Assembly: GCA_004553625.1 (NCBI GenBank) | Contig: SFKX01000006.1 | Location: forward strand, 62,001 to 126,000 | Length of the DNA stretch: 64,000 nt | DNA from: Clostridiales bacterium | GTDB taxonomy: Bacteria; Bacillota_A; Clostridia; Oscillospirales; Oscillospiraceae | Direction of reading: 5' to 3' | Part shown: positions 50,913-59,350 of the stretch, one piece after another | Numbering within the stretch: position 1 is the stretch's first letter | Layout: each line of letters begins with the position of its first letter | The notes under the pieces: model-generated | What the model was told of the DNA's origin: nothing | Databases searched by the model: none | Seen by the model: only the letters and a program-made list of their open reading frames with translations | Translations under genes and position numbers: made by a program

Positions 50913-51931
50913 TTGTCTATGTAGACCTTTTCGGCAGTGATCTCGGCCAGGCTGTGCGCGCCGCACATCGTCATCGTATCGACCAGCTCGGCCTTCAGCT
51001 TGGCGAAGAGAAGCTTTGCGCCCTCGGCCTCGCCGCCATAGACCGCCGGGACGAAGGGACGGCCGATGAGCACCGCGTCCGCGCCCAGGGCCAGGGCCTT
51101 GAACACGTCCACGCCGGTCCTGATGCCGCCGTCTACGAAGATGACGCACTTGCCGGAGACTGCCTTGGCGATCTCGGGCAGTACATCGGCGGTGGCGCGA
51201 GTCTGACCGAGCACGCGCCCGCCGTGGTTCGAGACAACGATGCCCGCAGCGCCGGCCTCAACAGCCTTCTGGGCGCCCGCAACAGTCATTATCCCCTTGA
51301 TAATGAAGGGCATCTTGGCGTAGTCGATGACGGCCTTGAGGTCGGCCACCGGCTTGGAGCCTGCGTTCGGGTTCATGGCCTTGAGGAAGGGCAGGCCCGC
51401 GCCGTCTATGTCCATCGCCGCGGCAAAGATGCCGAGCTCGTTGAGGACATCCAGCTTCTCAAAAACGGCCTCATTGTTCCAGGGCTTGATAGTCGGGATG
51501 CCGATGCCACCGACCTTGGCCATGGCAGCCGCCGAGCGCTTCATGATCTCGGGGTCAACGCCGTCACCGGTGAAGGAGGCGGAGCCGCACTCCACGGCCG
51601 TCGGGATGAGGATGTCGTTATAGGCGAAGTCGTCGTAAGCGTCGCTGTAGTGCATGGGCAGTGCGCCGATGGGAGCGGTGAAAACAGGCAGCGCGAAGTC
51701 GTGACCGAAGAGTTTGAAGCTCGTATCCGGCGCGGCGTTGGAGCAGATGGTGTCCATGTTGACAAACACCTTCTGCCAGGCGTCATAGTTCCTTGCGGCG
51801 CCGTTGCCGGGACCCTTGGAGCCGGGGCCGGGCATGGAGTTGCCGCAGGCTTTGCCGTTGCACACCGGACATGCCTTGCAGTAGGAGCCTATGTTGCCGC
51901 GTGCCTTCTCAAGAACTTCCTTGTAATCCAT
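50909..51931 (-). CDS. FMN-dependent alpha-hydroxy-acid dehydrogenase family protein, 340 aa
   Basis: The FMN barrel of the lactate/glycolate oxidase family is clear: FTAPIGALP, the catalytic His in VVSNHGGR, then FVDGGIRTGVDVFKALALGAD and IGRP. The N-terminus is unusual, with five Cys in the first 30 residues (CKACPVCNGKACG), which could bind an FeS cluster or metal and hand electrons to a carrier instead of oxygen. It may oxidise lactate or another 2-hydroxy acid, or be an isopentenyl-type isomerase relative; the first is more likely. Confidence 0.82.
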   Translation of the reverse strand: MDYKEVLEKARGNIGSYCKACPVCNGKACGNSMPGPGSKGPGNGAARNYDAWQKVFVNMDTICSNAAPDTSFKLFGHDFALPVFTAPIGALPMHYSDAYDDFAYNDILIPTAVECGSASFTGDGVDPEIMKRSAAAMAKVGGIGIPTIKPWNNEAVFEKLDVLNELGIFAAAMDIDGAGLPFLKAMNPNAGSKPVADLKAVIDYAKMPFIIKGIMTVAGAQKAVEAGAAGIVVSNHGGRVLGQTRATADVLPEIAKAVSGKCVIFVDGGIRTGVDVFKALALGADAVLIGRPFVPAVYGGEAEGAKLLFAKLKAELVDTMTMCGAHSLAEITAEKVYIDK

Positions 51932-51998
51932 GTCATTTCCTCCAATTTATCTATAATTGTACCAATTACATCAATTAAAAACCCCGGCGCGGGATTTG

Positions 51999-52886
51999 TC
52001 AATCCAAAACGCCGGTTCCGTCAAAGGCGGGTATCATGTCCTCGCCCGCGGCCTCCGGTTCCTGCCAGTAGCCATCCTCTATGCCGCGCTCGAGCAGGTA
52101 CTCGTATAGTGCGTTCGCCTCAGCCTCCGTCACGCCCCGGCCCAGCTCCGGAAACTGCTCCGCGACGCCCGGCATGGGAGTGTACTGGCCCATGAGCGAG
52201 AACAGCACGCCGCCCATCGGGAAGTGCTCCGCCACCCAGTCTATGACCCCGCGCGAGTTTTCCAATTGTCCGGGCAATATCAGGTGCCTGATGAGCACGC
52301 CGGACTGAAGTATCTCGTCCTCGTCCATGCGGTAGACCCCGACCTGGCGGAACATTTCGAGTATCGCCGCAGAGGCTGCCTCGGGGTAATCCGGCGCGTC
52401 GGAGTATCTCCTCGCGGCATCGGGGAGAGAATACTTGAAGTCCGGCATATATATCTGCACCAGGCCATCGAGCAATTTGATCGTCTCGACGCTCTCATAA
52501 CCCGAGCTGTTCCACACAACGGGTACGCCCAGTTCCAGCCCTGACAGCGCCTCAGCGATGGGCCGGACGAAGTGCGAGCCTGTTACGAGACTGATGTTGT
52601 GTACGCCCGTGTCGCGCAAACGGAGCATGACCTCACGCAGCTTCGGCACGGTCAGCTCCACGCCGCCGCCCTTGGCTATCTCACGGTTCTGGCAGTAGAC
52701 GCAGCCGAGGGCGCAGCCGGTGAAAAAGATGGTGCCGCTTCCGCGTGTACCGCTTATGCAGGGCTCCTCGCCGAAGTGCGCCGCGGCCCTGGCCGCACGG
52801 GGCAGGTATCCCGAGCGGCAGCGTCCCTGCGCGCCTCTCTCGCGTTCGGCGCCGCAGTTTCTCGGGCAGTCACGGCACTTGCTCAA
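51999..52886 (-). CDS. Radical SAM protein, PflA-like, 295 aa
   Basis: The radical SAM motif is C58-x3-C62-x2-C65 (GCALGCVYCQN), preceded by a Cys-rich N-terminus (CRDCPRNCG, GRC) that may hold a second cluster or metal. The body fits the pyruvate-formate-lyase-activating-enzyme-like group (VTGSHFVRPIAEAL; YMPDFKYSLPDAARRYS). No glycyl-radical partner is nearby, so the target is unknown. Its ATG overlaps the glycosyltransferase stop. Confidence 0.87.
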   Translation of the reverse strand: MSKCRDCPRNCGAERERGAQGRCRSGYLPRAARAAAHFGEEPCISGTRGSGTIFFTGCALGCVYCQNREIAKGGGVELTVPKLREVMLRLRDTGVHNISLVTGSHFVRPIAEALSGLELGVPVVWNSSGYESVETIKLLDGLVQIYMPDFKYSLPDAARRYSDAPDYPEAASAAILEMFRQVGVYRMDEDEILQSGVLIRHLILPGQLENSRGVIDWVAEHFPMGGVLFSLMGQYTPMPGVAEQFPELGRGVTEAEANALYEYLLERGIEDGYWQEPEAAGEDMIPAFDGTGVLD

Positions 52887-53635
52887 AACTCCAGCGCCTC
52901 CCTCGTGTGGCCGTAGGGCTCGCGCGGGACGCTCATCGGCTTCGTGCGTCCGCTCTCCATGCCCTTGAGGGCCAGCTTGAGCATTTTTTTGAGCGTATAC
53001 TTGCTCTCGCCCGCAAAACGCTCGGCCCTGTCATAGCTCACCGTCTCGCAGGGGAAGCCCAGACGGGTGATGAGCCCTCGCAGAAAGAGGTCGTCGCCGT
53101 GGTAGAGCGCAAGCCTGTCCAGCGCCTCCGGGTCCATGAGCCGGAAGTCCGCGTGGTCGTAAATGAGATTGGAGCCGAAAAAGCGCATGAGCCTGTAATA
53201 AGCCCTGGCAGTGAAGCGCTTCATGAATGTGTCGGTCTGGCGGCTGGCTCGCACGCCGCACACTATGTGCGCTCCGGCGGCGTGCTTTTCTGCCATGGCG
53301 TCTATGGCGTCCACGTCGTCCTGCAGGTCGGCGTCGATCGAGACGGAGACAGCGCGCTCAGCGCGGGCTGCCATGAGTCCCTCGGTCAGTGCAGTCTGAT
53401 GACCACGGTTTTGGTCCAGAGACAGGCCGGTGAAGATGGGATAGGCCTCGTGCGCCTGCTTGATCATCTCCCAGGTGCGGTCTGCCGAGCCGTCGTCCAC
53501 GAAGAGGATGCGGCTGTCCTCAGACGCAAGACCCCGCTCCTGAAGCGAAACGAGCTTTTCTCCAAGCCTCTTCATCGTCTCAGGGAGCACTTCCTCCTCG
53601 TTATAGCAGGGGACAACTATAAAATATTTCTCCAT
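52883..53635 (-). CDS. Family 2 glycosyltransferase, DPM1/GtrB-like, 250 aa
   Basis: A GT-A fold with VVPCYNEEEVLPET, the DxD-like SIDADLQDD and FVDDGSADRTWEMI. It is closest to polyprenyl-phosphate mannosyl/glucosyltransferases, which make lipid-linked sugars at the membrane. The two C-terminal membrane helices of GtrB-type enzymes are lacking; the protein ends in a basic, soluble tail. ATG 53635 has GGAGG upstream; the longer frame (to 53728) is not supported. Confidence 0.87.
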   Translation of the reverse strand: MEKYFIVVPCYNEEEVLPETMKRLGEKLVSLQERGLASEDSRILFVDDGSADRTWEMIKQAHEAYPIFTGLSLDQNRGHQTALTEGLMAARAERAVSVSIDADLQDDVDAIDAMAEKHAAGAHIVCGVRASRQTDTFMKRFTARAYYRLMRFFGSNLIYDHADFRLMDPEALDRLALYHGDDLFLRGLITRLGFPCETVSYDRAERFAGESKYTLKKMLKLALKGMESGRTKPMSVPREPYGHTREALEF

Positions 53636-53651
53636 AAAGTCCTCCGAAAGG

Positions 53652-53681
53652 GGCCGCGCCGGCTGCGGTGCGGCCTTTTTT
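53652..53681 (+). terminator. Intrinsic terminator on the plus strand with no plus-strand gene before it
   Basis: A 9-bp GC stem (53652-53660, 53667-53675, one G-T) with a 6-nt loop is followed by six T residues. It points rightward, between the leftward glycosyltransferase and the rightward trmL. It could stop antisense transcription or end an unseen small RNA. Confidence 0.7.
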
Positions 53682-53739
53682 GCATCCTCATTATAAGCTA
53701 TTTCCCTCTCAGATTCAATATCGCACACTTTATATGACG

Positions 53740-53818
53740 GATTTTACAAAAAATTAATTAAAATATGTGATTTTACGGCATTATTGGTATTGTAAAATCC
53801 CAGATAAGGTAGTAAAAT
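53740..53818 (+). promoter_or_regulatory. Promoter of trmL-glycolysis operon inside four copies of an 8-bp motif
   Basis: GATTTTAC occurs at 53740-53747 and 53769-53776. Its inverse GTAAAATC is at 53792-53799, and a shortened GTAAAAT at 53812-53818. TTGTAA (53790-53795), 17 nt and TAAAAT (53813-53818) form a plausible promoter, so the inverse copies overlap both the -35 and -10 boxes. The arrangement looks like a multi-site operator. Confidence 0.65.
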
Positions 53819-53881
53819 GTCCCTGGCCTAAAATTATGAGTAATGTCACAAACGTATGTAACAAGCTGGAGGGGCGGCCAG

Positions 53882-54376
53882 ATGGTCGATATTGTGCTCG
53901 TAGAACCTGAGATACCGAACAACACCGGGGCGATAGCCCGCACCTGTGCCTGCACCGGGGCAAGGCTGCATTTGATAAAGCCGCTGGGCTTTGACATTTC
54001 GGACAGCGCGGTGAAAAGGGCGGGGCTGGACTACTGGTATCTGGTGGACATCCGCGTGTACGACAACATTGACGAGTATTTCAAGCTCAACGGCGACGCA
54101 AATCTCTGGCTGACGACGACGAAGGCGCCCAGAAGCTATGTTGACTGCGACTGGAGCGGAGACGTGACCCTCATGTTCGGGAAGGAGACCGCGGGCCTGC
54201 CCGAGTGGCTGAGAGAAAAATACCGCGAAAAATGTGTGCGCATCCCCATGATCTCCGAGGCGAGGAGCCTCAACCTCTCAAACGCGGCTGCCATACTGAC
54301 CTATGAAGCGCTCAGGCAGCAGGGATTCAAGGGCTTAAAAGACTACGGTAATATGAAACAGGAGGAATCAGAATGA
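53882..54376 (+). CDS. trmL: tRNA (cytidine(34)-2'-O)-methyltransferase, 164 aa
   Basis: A SPOUT methyltransferase that modifies the wobble base of tRNA-Leu. Motifs are IVLVEPEIPNNTGAIARTC at the start, LMFGKETAGLP and the knot end RIPMISEARSLNLSNAAAI. ATG 53882 follows GGAGGGG; upstream residues in the same frame are not needed. Its stop overlaps the pgk start (ATGA), so it is translated together with the glycolytic enzymes, a position usually taken by gap. Confidence 0.93.
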   Translation: MVDIVLVEPEIPNNTGAIARTCACTGARLHLIKPLGFDISDSAVKRAGLDYWYLVDIRVYDNIDEYFKLNGDANLWLTTTKAPRSYVDCDWSGDVTLMFGKETAGLPEWLREKYREKCVRIPMISEARSLNLSNAAAILTYEALRQQGFKGLKDYGNMKQEESE

Positions 54377-55563
54377 ACTACAACAAAAAGACGGTCATGG
54401 ATTTCGACCCCAAAGGCAAGAAAGTGCTCCTGCGCTGCGATTTCAACGTCCCCCAGAACAAGGAGACCGGCGAGATCACGAGCGACAAGCGTATCGTATC
54501 CGCTCTGCCGACAATTAAGTATCTGCTTGAGAACGGCGCTGCCGTCATTGCCTGCTCCCACCTGGGCAAGCCCAAGGGCGAGTGGAAGGAGAGCCTGAGC
54601 CTGGCTCCCGTGGCCAAGAGACTTTCCGAGCTGCTGGGCATGGATGTCATTTTTGCTAAGGACATCATCGGAGAGGACGCCAAGGCCAAGGCCGCGGCCC
54701 TGCAGCCGGGCCAGATCCTGCTGCTCGAGAATCTCCGCTTCGACAAGCGCGAGGAGAAGAACGGCGCCGACTTCGCTGAGGAGCTGGCGAAGATGGCGGA
54801 CGTCTATGTGTCCGATGCTTTCGGCACTGTGCACCGCGCTCACGCCTCCACCGCCGGCGTCGCGGCATTCCTGCCCGCCTATGCCGGCTTCCTGGTCGAG
54901 AAGGAGATCTCCGTCATGGGCAAGGCCCTGTCTGACCCCGCGCGTCCGTTCGTGGCCATCCTCGGCGGCGCGAAGGTCTCCGACAAGATCGGCGTTATCA
55001 ACAACCTGCTCGAGAAGGCCGATACCATCATCGTCGGCGGCGGCATGGCCTATACCTTCAAGATGGCCCAGGGCCACACCATCGGCAAGAGCCTGCTCGA
55101 GGCCGACAGGGTGGAGTACGCCAAGGAAATGATGGACAAGGCCGCAGCCAAGGGCGTCAAGCTGCTTCTGCCCGTGGACAGCATCTGCGCTGCCGAGTTC
55201 TCCAAGGACGCCGCCCCGGTCGAGGCCGGCGAGGACATCCCCGATGACCTCATGGGCATGGACATCGGTCCCAAGACCGTCGAGCTTTACTGCGAGGCAG
55301 TGAAGGGCGCCGGCACCATCGTGTGGAACGGACCCATGGGCGTGTTTGAGTTCCCGGCCTTTGCGAACGGCACCTGGAAGATGGCCGAAGCTGTTGCCAA
55401 CTCCGGCGCCGTGACGATCATCGGCGGCGGCGACTCCGCCTCTGCCGTTGAGAAGAGCGGCCAGGCCGATAAGATCACCCACATCAGCACCGGCGGCGGC
55501 GCGTCCCTCGAGTTCCTTGAGGGTCTGGAACTGCCTGGCGTAGCCTGCCTGCTCGACAAATAA
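54373..55563 (+). CDS. pgk: Phosphoglycerate kinase, 396 aa
   Basis: It transfers the acyl phosphate of 1,3-bisphosphoglycerate to ADP in the cytosol. Full length, with LLRCDFNVPQNK, the substrate-binding SHLGKPKG, LLLENLRFDKREEKN and the nucleotide site GGGDSASAV. GGAGG precedes the ATG. It starts the run pgk-tpiA-gpmI-eno. Confidence 0.98.
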   Translation: MNYNKKTVMDFDPKGKKVLLRCDFNVPQNKETGEITSDKRIVSALPTIKYLLENGAAVIACSHLGKPKGEWKESLSLAPVAKRLSELLGMDVIFAKDIIGEDAKAKAAALQPGQILLLENLRFDKREEKNGADFAEELAKMADVYVSDAFGTVHRAHASTAGVAAFLPAYAGFLVEKEISVMGKALSDPARPFVAILGGAKVSDKIGVINNLLEKADTIIVGGGMAYTFKMAQGHTIGKSLLEADRVEYAKEMMDKAAAKGVKLLLPVDSICAAEFSKDAAPVEAGEDIPDDLMGMDIGPKTVELYCEAVKGAGTIVWNGPMGVFEFPAFANGTWKMAEAVANSGAVTIIGGGDSASAVEKSGQADKITHISTGGGASLEFLEGLELPGVACLLDK

Positions 55564-55576
55564 GGAGCGATAACAG

Positions 55577-56368
55577 ATGAATAGAAAATATCGCAAGACA
55601 ATTATTGCCGGCAACTGGAAAATGAATAAGCTGGCCTCCGAGGTCAGGCCCTTCGTTGAGCAGCTGCGCGCTGAGATGCCCAGGACCAAGAGCTGCGAGA
55701 GTGTACTCTGCGTTCCGTTTCCGCTGATCCACGCGATGTCCAAGGTCATCCGCGACAGCCGCCTTGTCTACGGTGCACAGGATGTTTCCGTGCATGAGTC
55801 CGGCGCTTACACCGGCGAGGTTTCCGCCGCCATGCTTGCCGACCTGGGCGTGAAGTACTGCATCGTTGGCCACAGCGAGAGGCGTCAGTACCACGGTGAG
55901 ACCGATTCCATGGTCAACGCCAAGGCCAAGGCCCTCCTTGCCGTGGGCGTCATCCCGATAATCTGCGTGGGTGAGAGCCTTGAGCAGCGTGAGAACGACC
56001 TGACCATGGAGTATGTGGACTACCAGGTCAAGGCTGCGCTTGCCGGGATAGACATCAAGCTGGTAAAGAAGTGCGTCATCGCCTACGAACCCATCTGGGC
56101 CATAGGCACTGGCCGTACCGCCACCACCGAGCAGGCCGAGACGGTCTGCCGCGAGATCCGTGCCGTCATCCGCGGCATGTATGATGCTCGCACCGCAAGG
56201 GCTGTCAGCATCCTCTACGGCGGCAGCATGAACGACAAAAACTGCGATGAGCTCCTGGCCCAGCCGGATATTGACGGCGGCCTCATCGGCGGAGCCTCGC
56301 TCAAGCCCAAGGACTTTGCCCGCATCATCTCCGGGACTGCACTGGAGGAGCCATGGATAATAAAGTAA
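55577..56368 (+). CDS. tpiA: Triosephosphate isomerase, 263 aa
   Basis: It interconverts dihydroxyacetone phosphate and glyceraldehyde 3-phosphate. Catalytic residues are visible in GNWKMNK (Lys), VGHSERR (His) and AYEPIWAIGTG (Glu and the mobile loop). The phosphate-binding GGSMNDKN is also present. It overlaps gpmI by 16 nt. Confidence 0.98.
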   Translation: MNRKYRKTIIAGNWKMNKLASEVRPFVEQLRAEMPRTKSCESVLCVPFPLIHAMSKVIRDSRLVYGAQDVSVHESGAYTGEVSAAMLADLGVKYCIVGHSERRQYHGETDSMVNAKAKALLAVGVIPIICVGESLEQRENDLTMEYVDYQVKAALAGIDIKLVKKCVIAYEPIWAIGTGRTATTEQAETVCREIRAVIRGMYDARTARAVSILYGGSMNDKNCDELLAQPDIDGGLIGGASLKPKDFARIISGTALEEPWIIK

Positions 56369-57882
56369 GACCCACAGCATTGCTGATACTCGACGGTTAC
56401 GGCATCGGCGCCCAGAACGCAGGTAACGCGATCTGGGCGGCCAAGACCCCCGTCATGGACAAGCTCCTGGCCTGCTGCCCGCACACCCAGCTGTCCGCCT
56501 CCGGCCTGGACGTGGGTTTGCCCGAGGGACAGATGGGCAACTCCGAGGTCGGCCACACCAACATTGGCGCGGGCCGCGTGGTGTACCAGGACCTGCCCAG
56601 GATAACGAACGCCGTCAACGATGGCAGCTTCTTTGAAAATCCTGCCTACGTCAAGGCCATGGACGACGCGCTTGCAAAGGGCGGCGCGCTGCACGTCCTG
56701 GGCCTCTTGTCCGACGGCGGCGTGCACAGCCATATTAAGCACATCTTCGCCATACTGGAGATGTCCAAGCGCCGCGGCCTGCCGCGCGTGTATGTCCACT
56801 GCTTCCTCGATGGACGCGACGTTGGCCCCAAGACCGGCGCGGGCTACGTGAAGCAGCTCCAGGACGAGTGCGAAAAGCTCGGCAACTGCAAGATAGCCAC
56901 CATCCAGGGCCGATTCTGGGGCATGGACCGCGATAAGCGCTGGGAGCGCCTGCAGAAGGGCTACGACGCCATCGTCCGCGGCATCGGCGTCTCTTGCGCC
57001 GGACCCGTGGAGGCCGTTGAGGCGAGCTACGCCAAGGACGTGACGGACGAGTTCGTGGAGCCCGTAGTCTGCGACAAGGCCGGAACGATACACACGGGAG
57101 ACAGCGTCATCTTCATGAACTTCCGCCCCGACCGCGCTCGCGAGATGACCTGGGCGCTGACCGGCAACCTGCCCGAGGGCGCGGAGATGAACTGCGAGAA
57201 GCTGGAGCTCTCCTATGTCTGCACCGCGCAGTACGACGCGGCGCTTGACCTGCCCATAGCGTACCCGCCGGAGCACCTCGAGGGTACGATAGGCGAGTAT
57301 GTCAGCAACCTTGGCATAAAACAGTTCCGCGTAGCGGAGACTGAGAAGTATGCGCACGTCACCTTCTTCCTCAATGGCGGCGTGGAGAAGCAGTACGAGG
57401 GCGAGGAGCGCGTGCTCGTGCCTTCCCCGAAGGAGTTCCCGACCTACGACCTCATCCCGCAGATGAGCGCCGTGGAGGTCAAGGACAAGCTCGTGGCGAG
57501 GATGGACGAAGGCGGCTGCGGCCTGTACGTCTGCAACTTTGCAAACTGCGACATGGTCGGCCACACTGGCGTGACCGAAGCGGCCATCACGGCGGTCGAG
57601 ACCGTGGACAAGTGCCTGGGCGAGGTCGTGGAGTGCGCCAAGCGCAACGGCATCGCGCTCGCGGTGACTGCGGACCACGGCAACGCTGACAGGATGGTCG
57701 AGCCTGACGGCAGCCCCAATACCGCGCATACGACGAACCCCGTGCCCTTCATCATTGTAGGCACGGAGGACATGAAGCTCAGGGAAGGCGGCAGGCTTGC
57801 GGATATAGCGCCGACGCTGCTGGAGCTCATGGGCCTGCCCGCGCCCAAGGAAATGACCGGCGTATCCCTCATTGAAAAGTGA
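56353..57882 (+). CDS. gpmI: 2,3-bisphosphoglycerate-independent phosphoglycerate mutase, 509 aa
   Basis: A metal-dependent (manganese) mutase of the alkaline phosphatase superfamily. Metal and catalytic motifs are ALLILDGYG (Asp), MGNSEVGHTNIGAG (Ser nucleophile), HCFLDGRDVGPK, MNFRPDRAR, ADHGNAD and NTAHTTNPVP. The start overlaps the end of tpiA. Length and order are as in other Firmicutes glycolytic operons. Confidence 0.98.
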   Translation: MDNKVRPTALLILDGYGIGAQNAGNAIWAAKTPVMDKLLACCPHTQLSASGLDVGLPEGQMGNSEVGHTNIGAGRVVYQDLPRITNAVNDGSFFENPAYVKAMDDALAKGGALHVLGLLSDGGVHSHIKHIFAILEMSKRRGLPRVYVHCFLDGRDVGPKTGAGYVKQLQDECEKLGNCKIATIQGRFWGMDRDKRWERLQKGYDAIVRGIGVSCAGPVEAVEASYAKDVTDEFVEPVVCDKAGTIHTGDSVIFMNFRPDRAREMTWALTGNLPEGAEMNCEKLELSYVCTAQYDAALDLPIAYPPEHLEGTIGEYVSNLGIKQFRVAETEKYAHVTFFLNGGVEKQYEGEERVLVPSPKEFPTYDLIPQMSAVEVKDKLVARMDEGGCGLYVCNFANCDMVGHTGVTEAAITAVETVDKCLGEVVECAKRNGIALAVTADHGNADRMVEPDGSPNTAHTTNPVPFIIVGTEDMKLREGGRLADIAPTLLELMGLPAPKEMTGVSLIEK

Positions 57883-57914
57883 GTCCAATAAAACTATTGT
57901 AAGGAGAATCACAC

Positions 57915-59219
57915 ATGAAAGAGTACTTCGAGATCGTTGACGTCACCGCGCGCGAGATACTTGACTCCCGCGGCAACCCGACCGTTGAGGTCGAGGTCAC
58001 CCTGGACGACGGCACTGTGGGCCGCGCGGCTGTTCCCTCCGGCGCTTCCACCGGCATCTACGAGGCCTGCGAGCTGCGCGACGGCGACAAGAGCCGTTAC
58101 CTGGGCAAGGGCGTGAGCAAGGCCGTCGAGAACGTCAACACCGAGATCGCCGAGGCCATGCTGGGCCTGAACGTCCTCGACCAGACCTCGATAGATAAGA
58201 TGCTCATAGAGCTCGACGGCACGCCGAACAAGACCCGCCTGGGCGCGAACGCCATCCTGGGCGTGTCCCTGGCCTGCGCGAAGGCAGCTGCTACCGCGCT
58301 GAACCTGCCCCTGTACAACTACCTGGGCGGCGTGAACGCCAAGACCCTGCCGGTGCCGATGATGAACATCCTCAACGGCGGCGCGCATGCGACTAACAAC
58401 GTCGATATCCAGGAGTTCATGATCATGCCTGTCGGCGCCCCGAGCTGGAAAGAGGCGCTCCGTATGTGCGCTGAGGTGTTCCACACCCTCAAGACCGTGC
58501 TCAAGGAGAACGGTACCCCCGCCGCCGGCGTGGGCGACGAGGGCGGCTATGCCCCGAACCTGAAGAAGGACGAGGACGCCTTCAAGTGCATCGTCGCTGC
58601 CATCGAGAAGGCCGGCTACAAGCCGGGCGAGGACTTCATGCTCGCCATCGACGCCGCCGTGTCGGATTGGTATAACCACGAGGACGGCACCTACACCCTG
58701 CCTAAGGCCAAGAAGACCATGACCCGCCAGCAGATGGTCAACATGTGGAAGAAGTTCGCGGACAGCTACCCCATCATCTCCATGGAGGACTGCATGGGCG
58801 AGGACGACTGGGAAGGCTGGGGCATGCTGACCAAGGCCCTGGGCGACCATGTCCAGCTAGTCGGCGACGACCTGTTCGTGACGAACGTCGAGCGCGTGAA
58901 GACCGGCCTCGAGAAGCACGTCGCCAACGCCGTGCTCATTAAGGTCAACCAGATCGGCACCCTGACCGAGACCCTGGACACCATGCAGCTCGCCAACCGC
59001 GCGGGCTACACCACCATCGTGTCCCACCGCTCCGGCGAGACCGAGGACACCACCATCGCCGACCTCGTCGTGGGCCTGAACGCCGGCCAGATCAAGACCG
59101 GTGCCCCCAGCCGTACCGACCGCGTTTGCAAGTACAACCAGCTGCTGCGCATCGAGGAGGAGCTCTTCGACGTCGCCCAGTACGCCGGCAAGGACGCCTT
59201 CTTCAACCTGAAGAAGTAA
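57915..59219 (+). CDS. eno: Enolase, 434 aa
   Basis: It converts 2-phosphoglycerate to phosphoenolpyruvate. Signatures are AREILDSRGNPTVEVEV, SGASTGIYEACELRD, VGDEGGYAP, the metal ligands in AIDAA, SMEDCMGEDD and GDDLFVTN, and KVNQIGTLTET and SHRSGETEDTTI at the active site. AAGGAG precedes the ATG. It is the last gene before a strong terminator. Confidence 0.98.
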   Translation: MKEYFEIVDVTAREILDSRGNPTVEVEVTLDDGTVGRAAVPSGASTGIYEACELRDGDKSRYLGKGVSKAVENVNTEIAEAMLGLNVLDQTSIDKMLIELDGTPNKTRLGANAILGVSLACAKAAATALNLPLYNYLGGVNAKTLPVPMMNILNGGAHATNNVDIQEFMIMPVGAPSWKEALRMCAEVFHTLKTVLKENGTPAAGVGDEGGYAPNLKKDEDAFKCIVAAIEKAGYKPGEDFMLAIDAAVSDWYNHEDGTYTLPKAKKTMTRQQMVNMWKKFADSYPIISMEDCMGEDDWEGWGMLTKALGDHVQLVGDDLFVTNVERVKTGLEKHVANAVLIKVNQIGTLTETLDTMQLANRAGYTTIVSHRSGETEDTTIADLVVGLNAGQIKTGAPSRTDRVCKYNQLLRIEEELFDVAQYAGKDAFFNLKK

Positions 59220-59239
59220 GCAAAAGTAAATGACAAGAG

Positions 59240-59275
59240 CCGCCCTCAGCCCGAAAAGGCTGGGGGCGGTTTTTT
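59240..59275 (+). terminator. Intrinsic terminator after eno
   Basis: A 12-bp GC-rich stem (59240-59251, 59258-59269) is followed by six T residues. Confidence 0.93.
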
Positions 59276-59277
59276 AG

Positions 59278-59306
59278 TTGCTAGGACGTGATGGATAGTG
59301 TAAAAT
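59278..59306 (+). promoter_or_regulatory. Promoter of the GLUG/SLH surface protein gene
   Basis: TTGCTA (59278-59283), 17 nt and TAAAAT (59301-59306). The same hexamers and spacing precede the second GLUG gene at 62771. Confidence 0.65.
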
Positions 59307-59350
59307 GCAGATGTAAGTACGCCAATTTCCCGCGGACACAGGAGGAAAAA

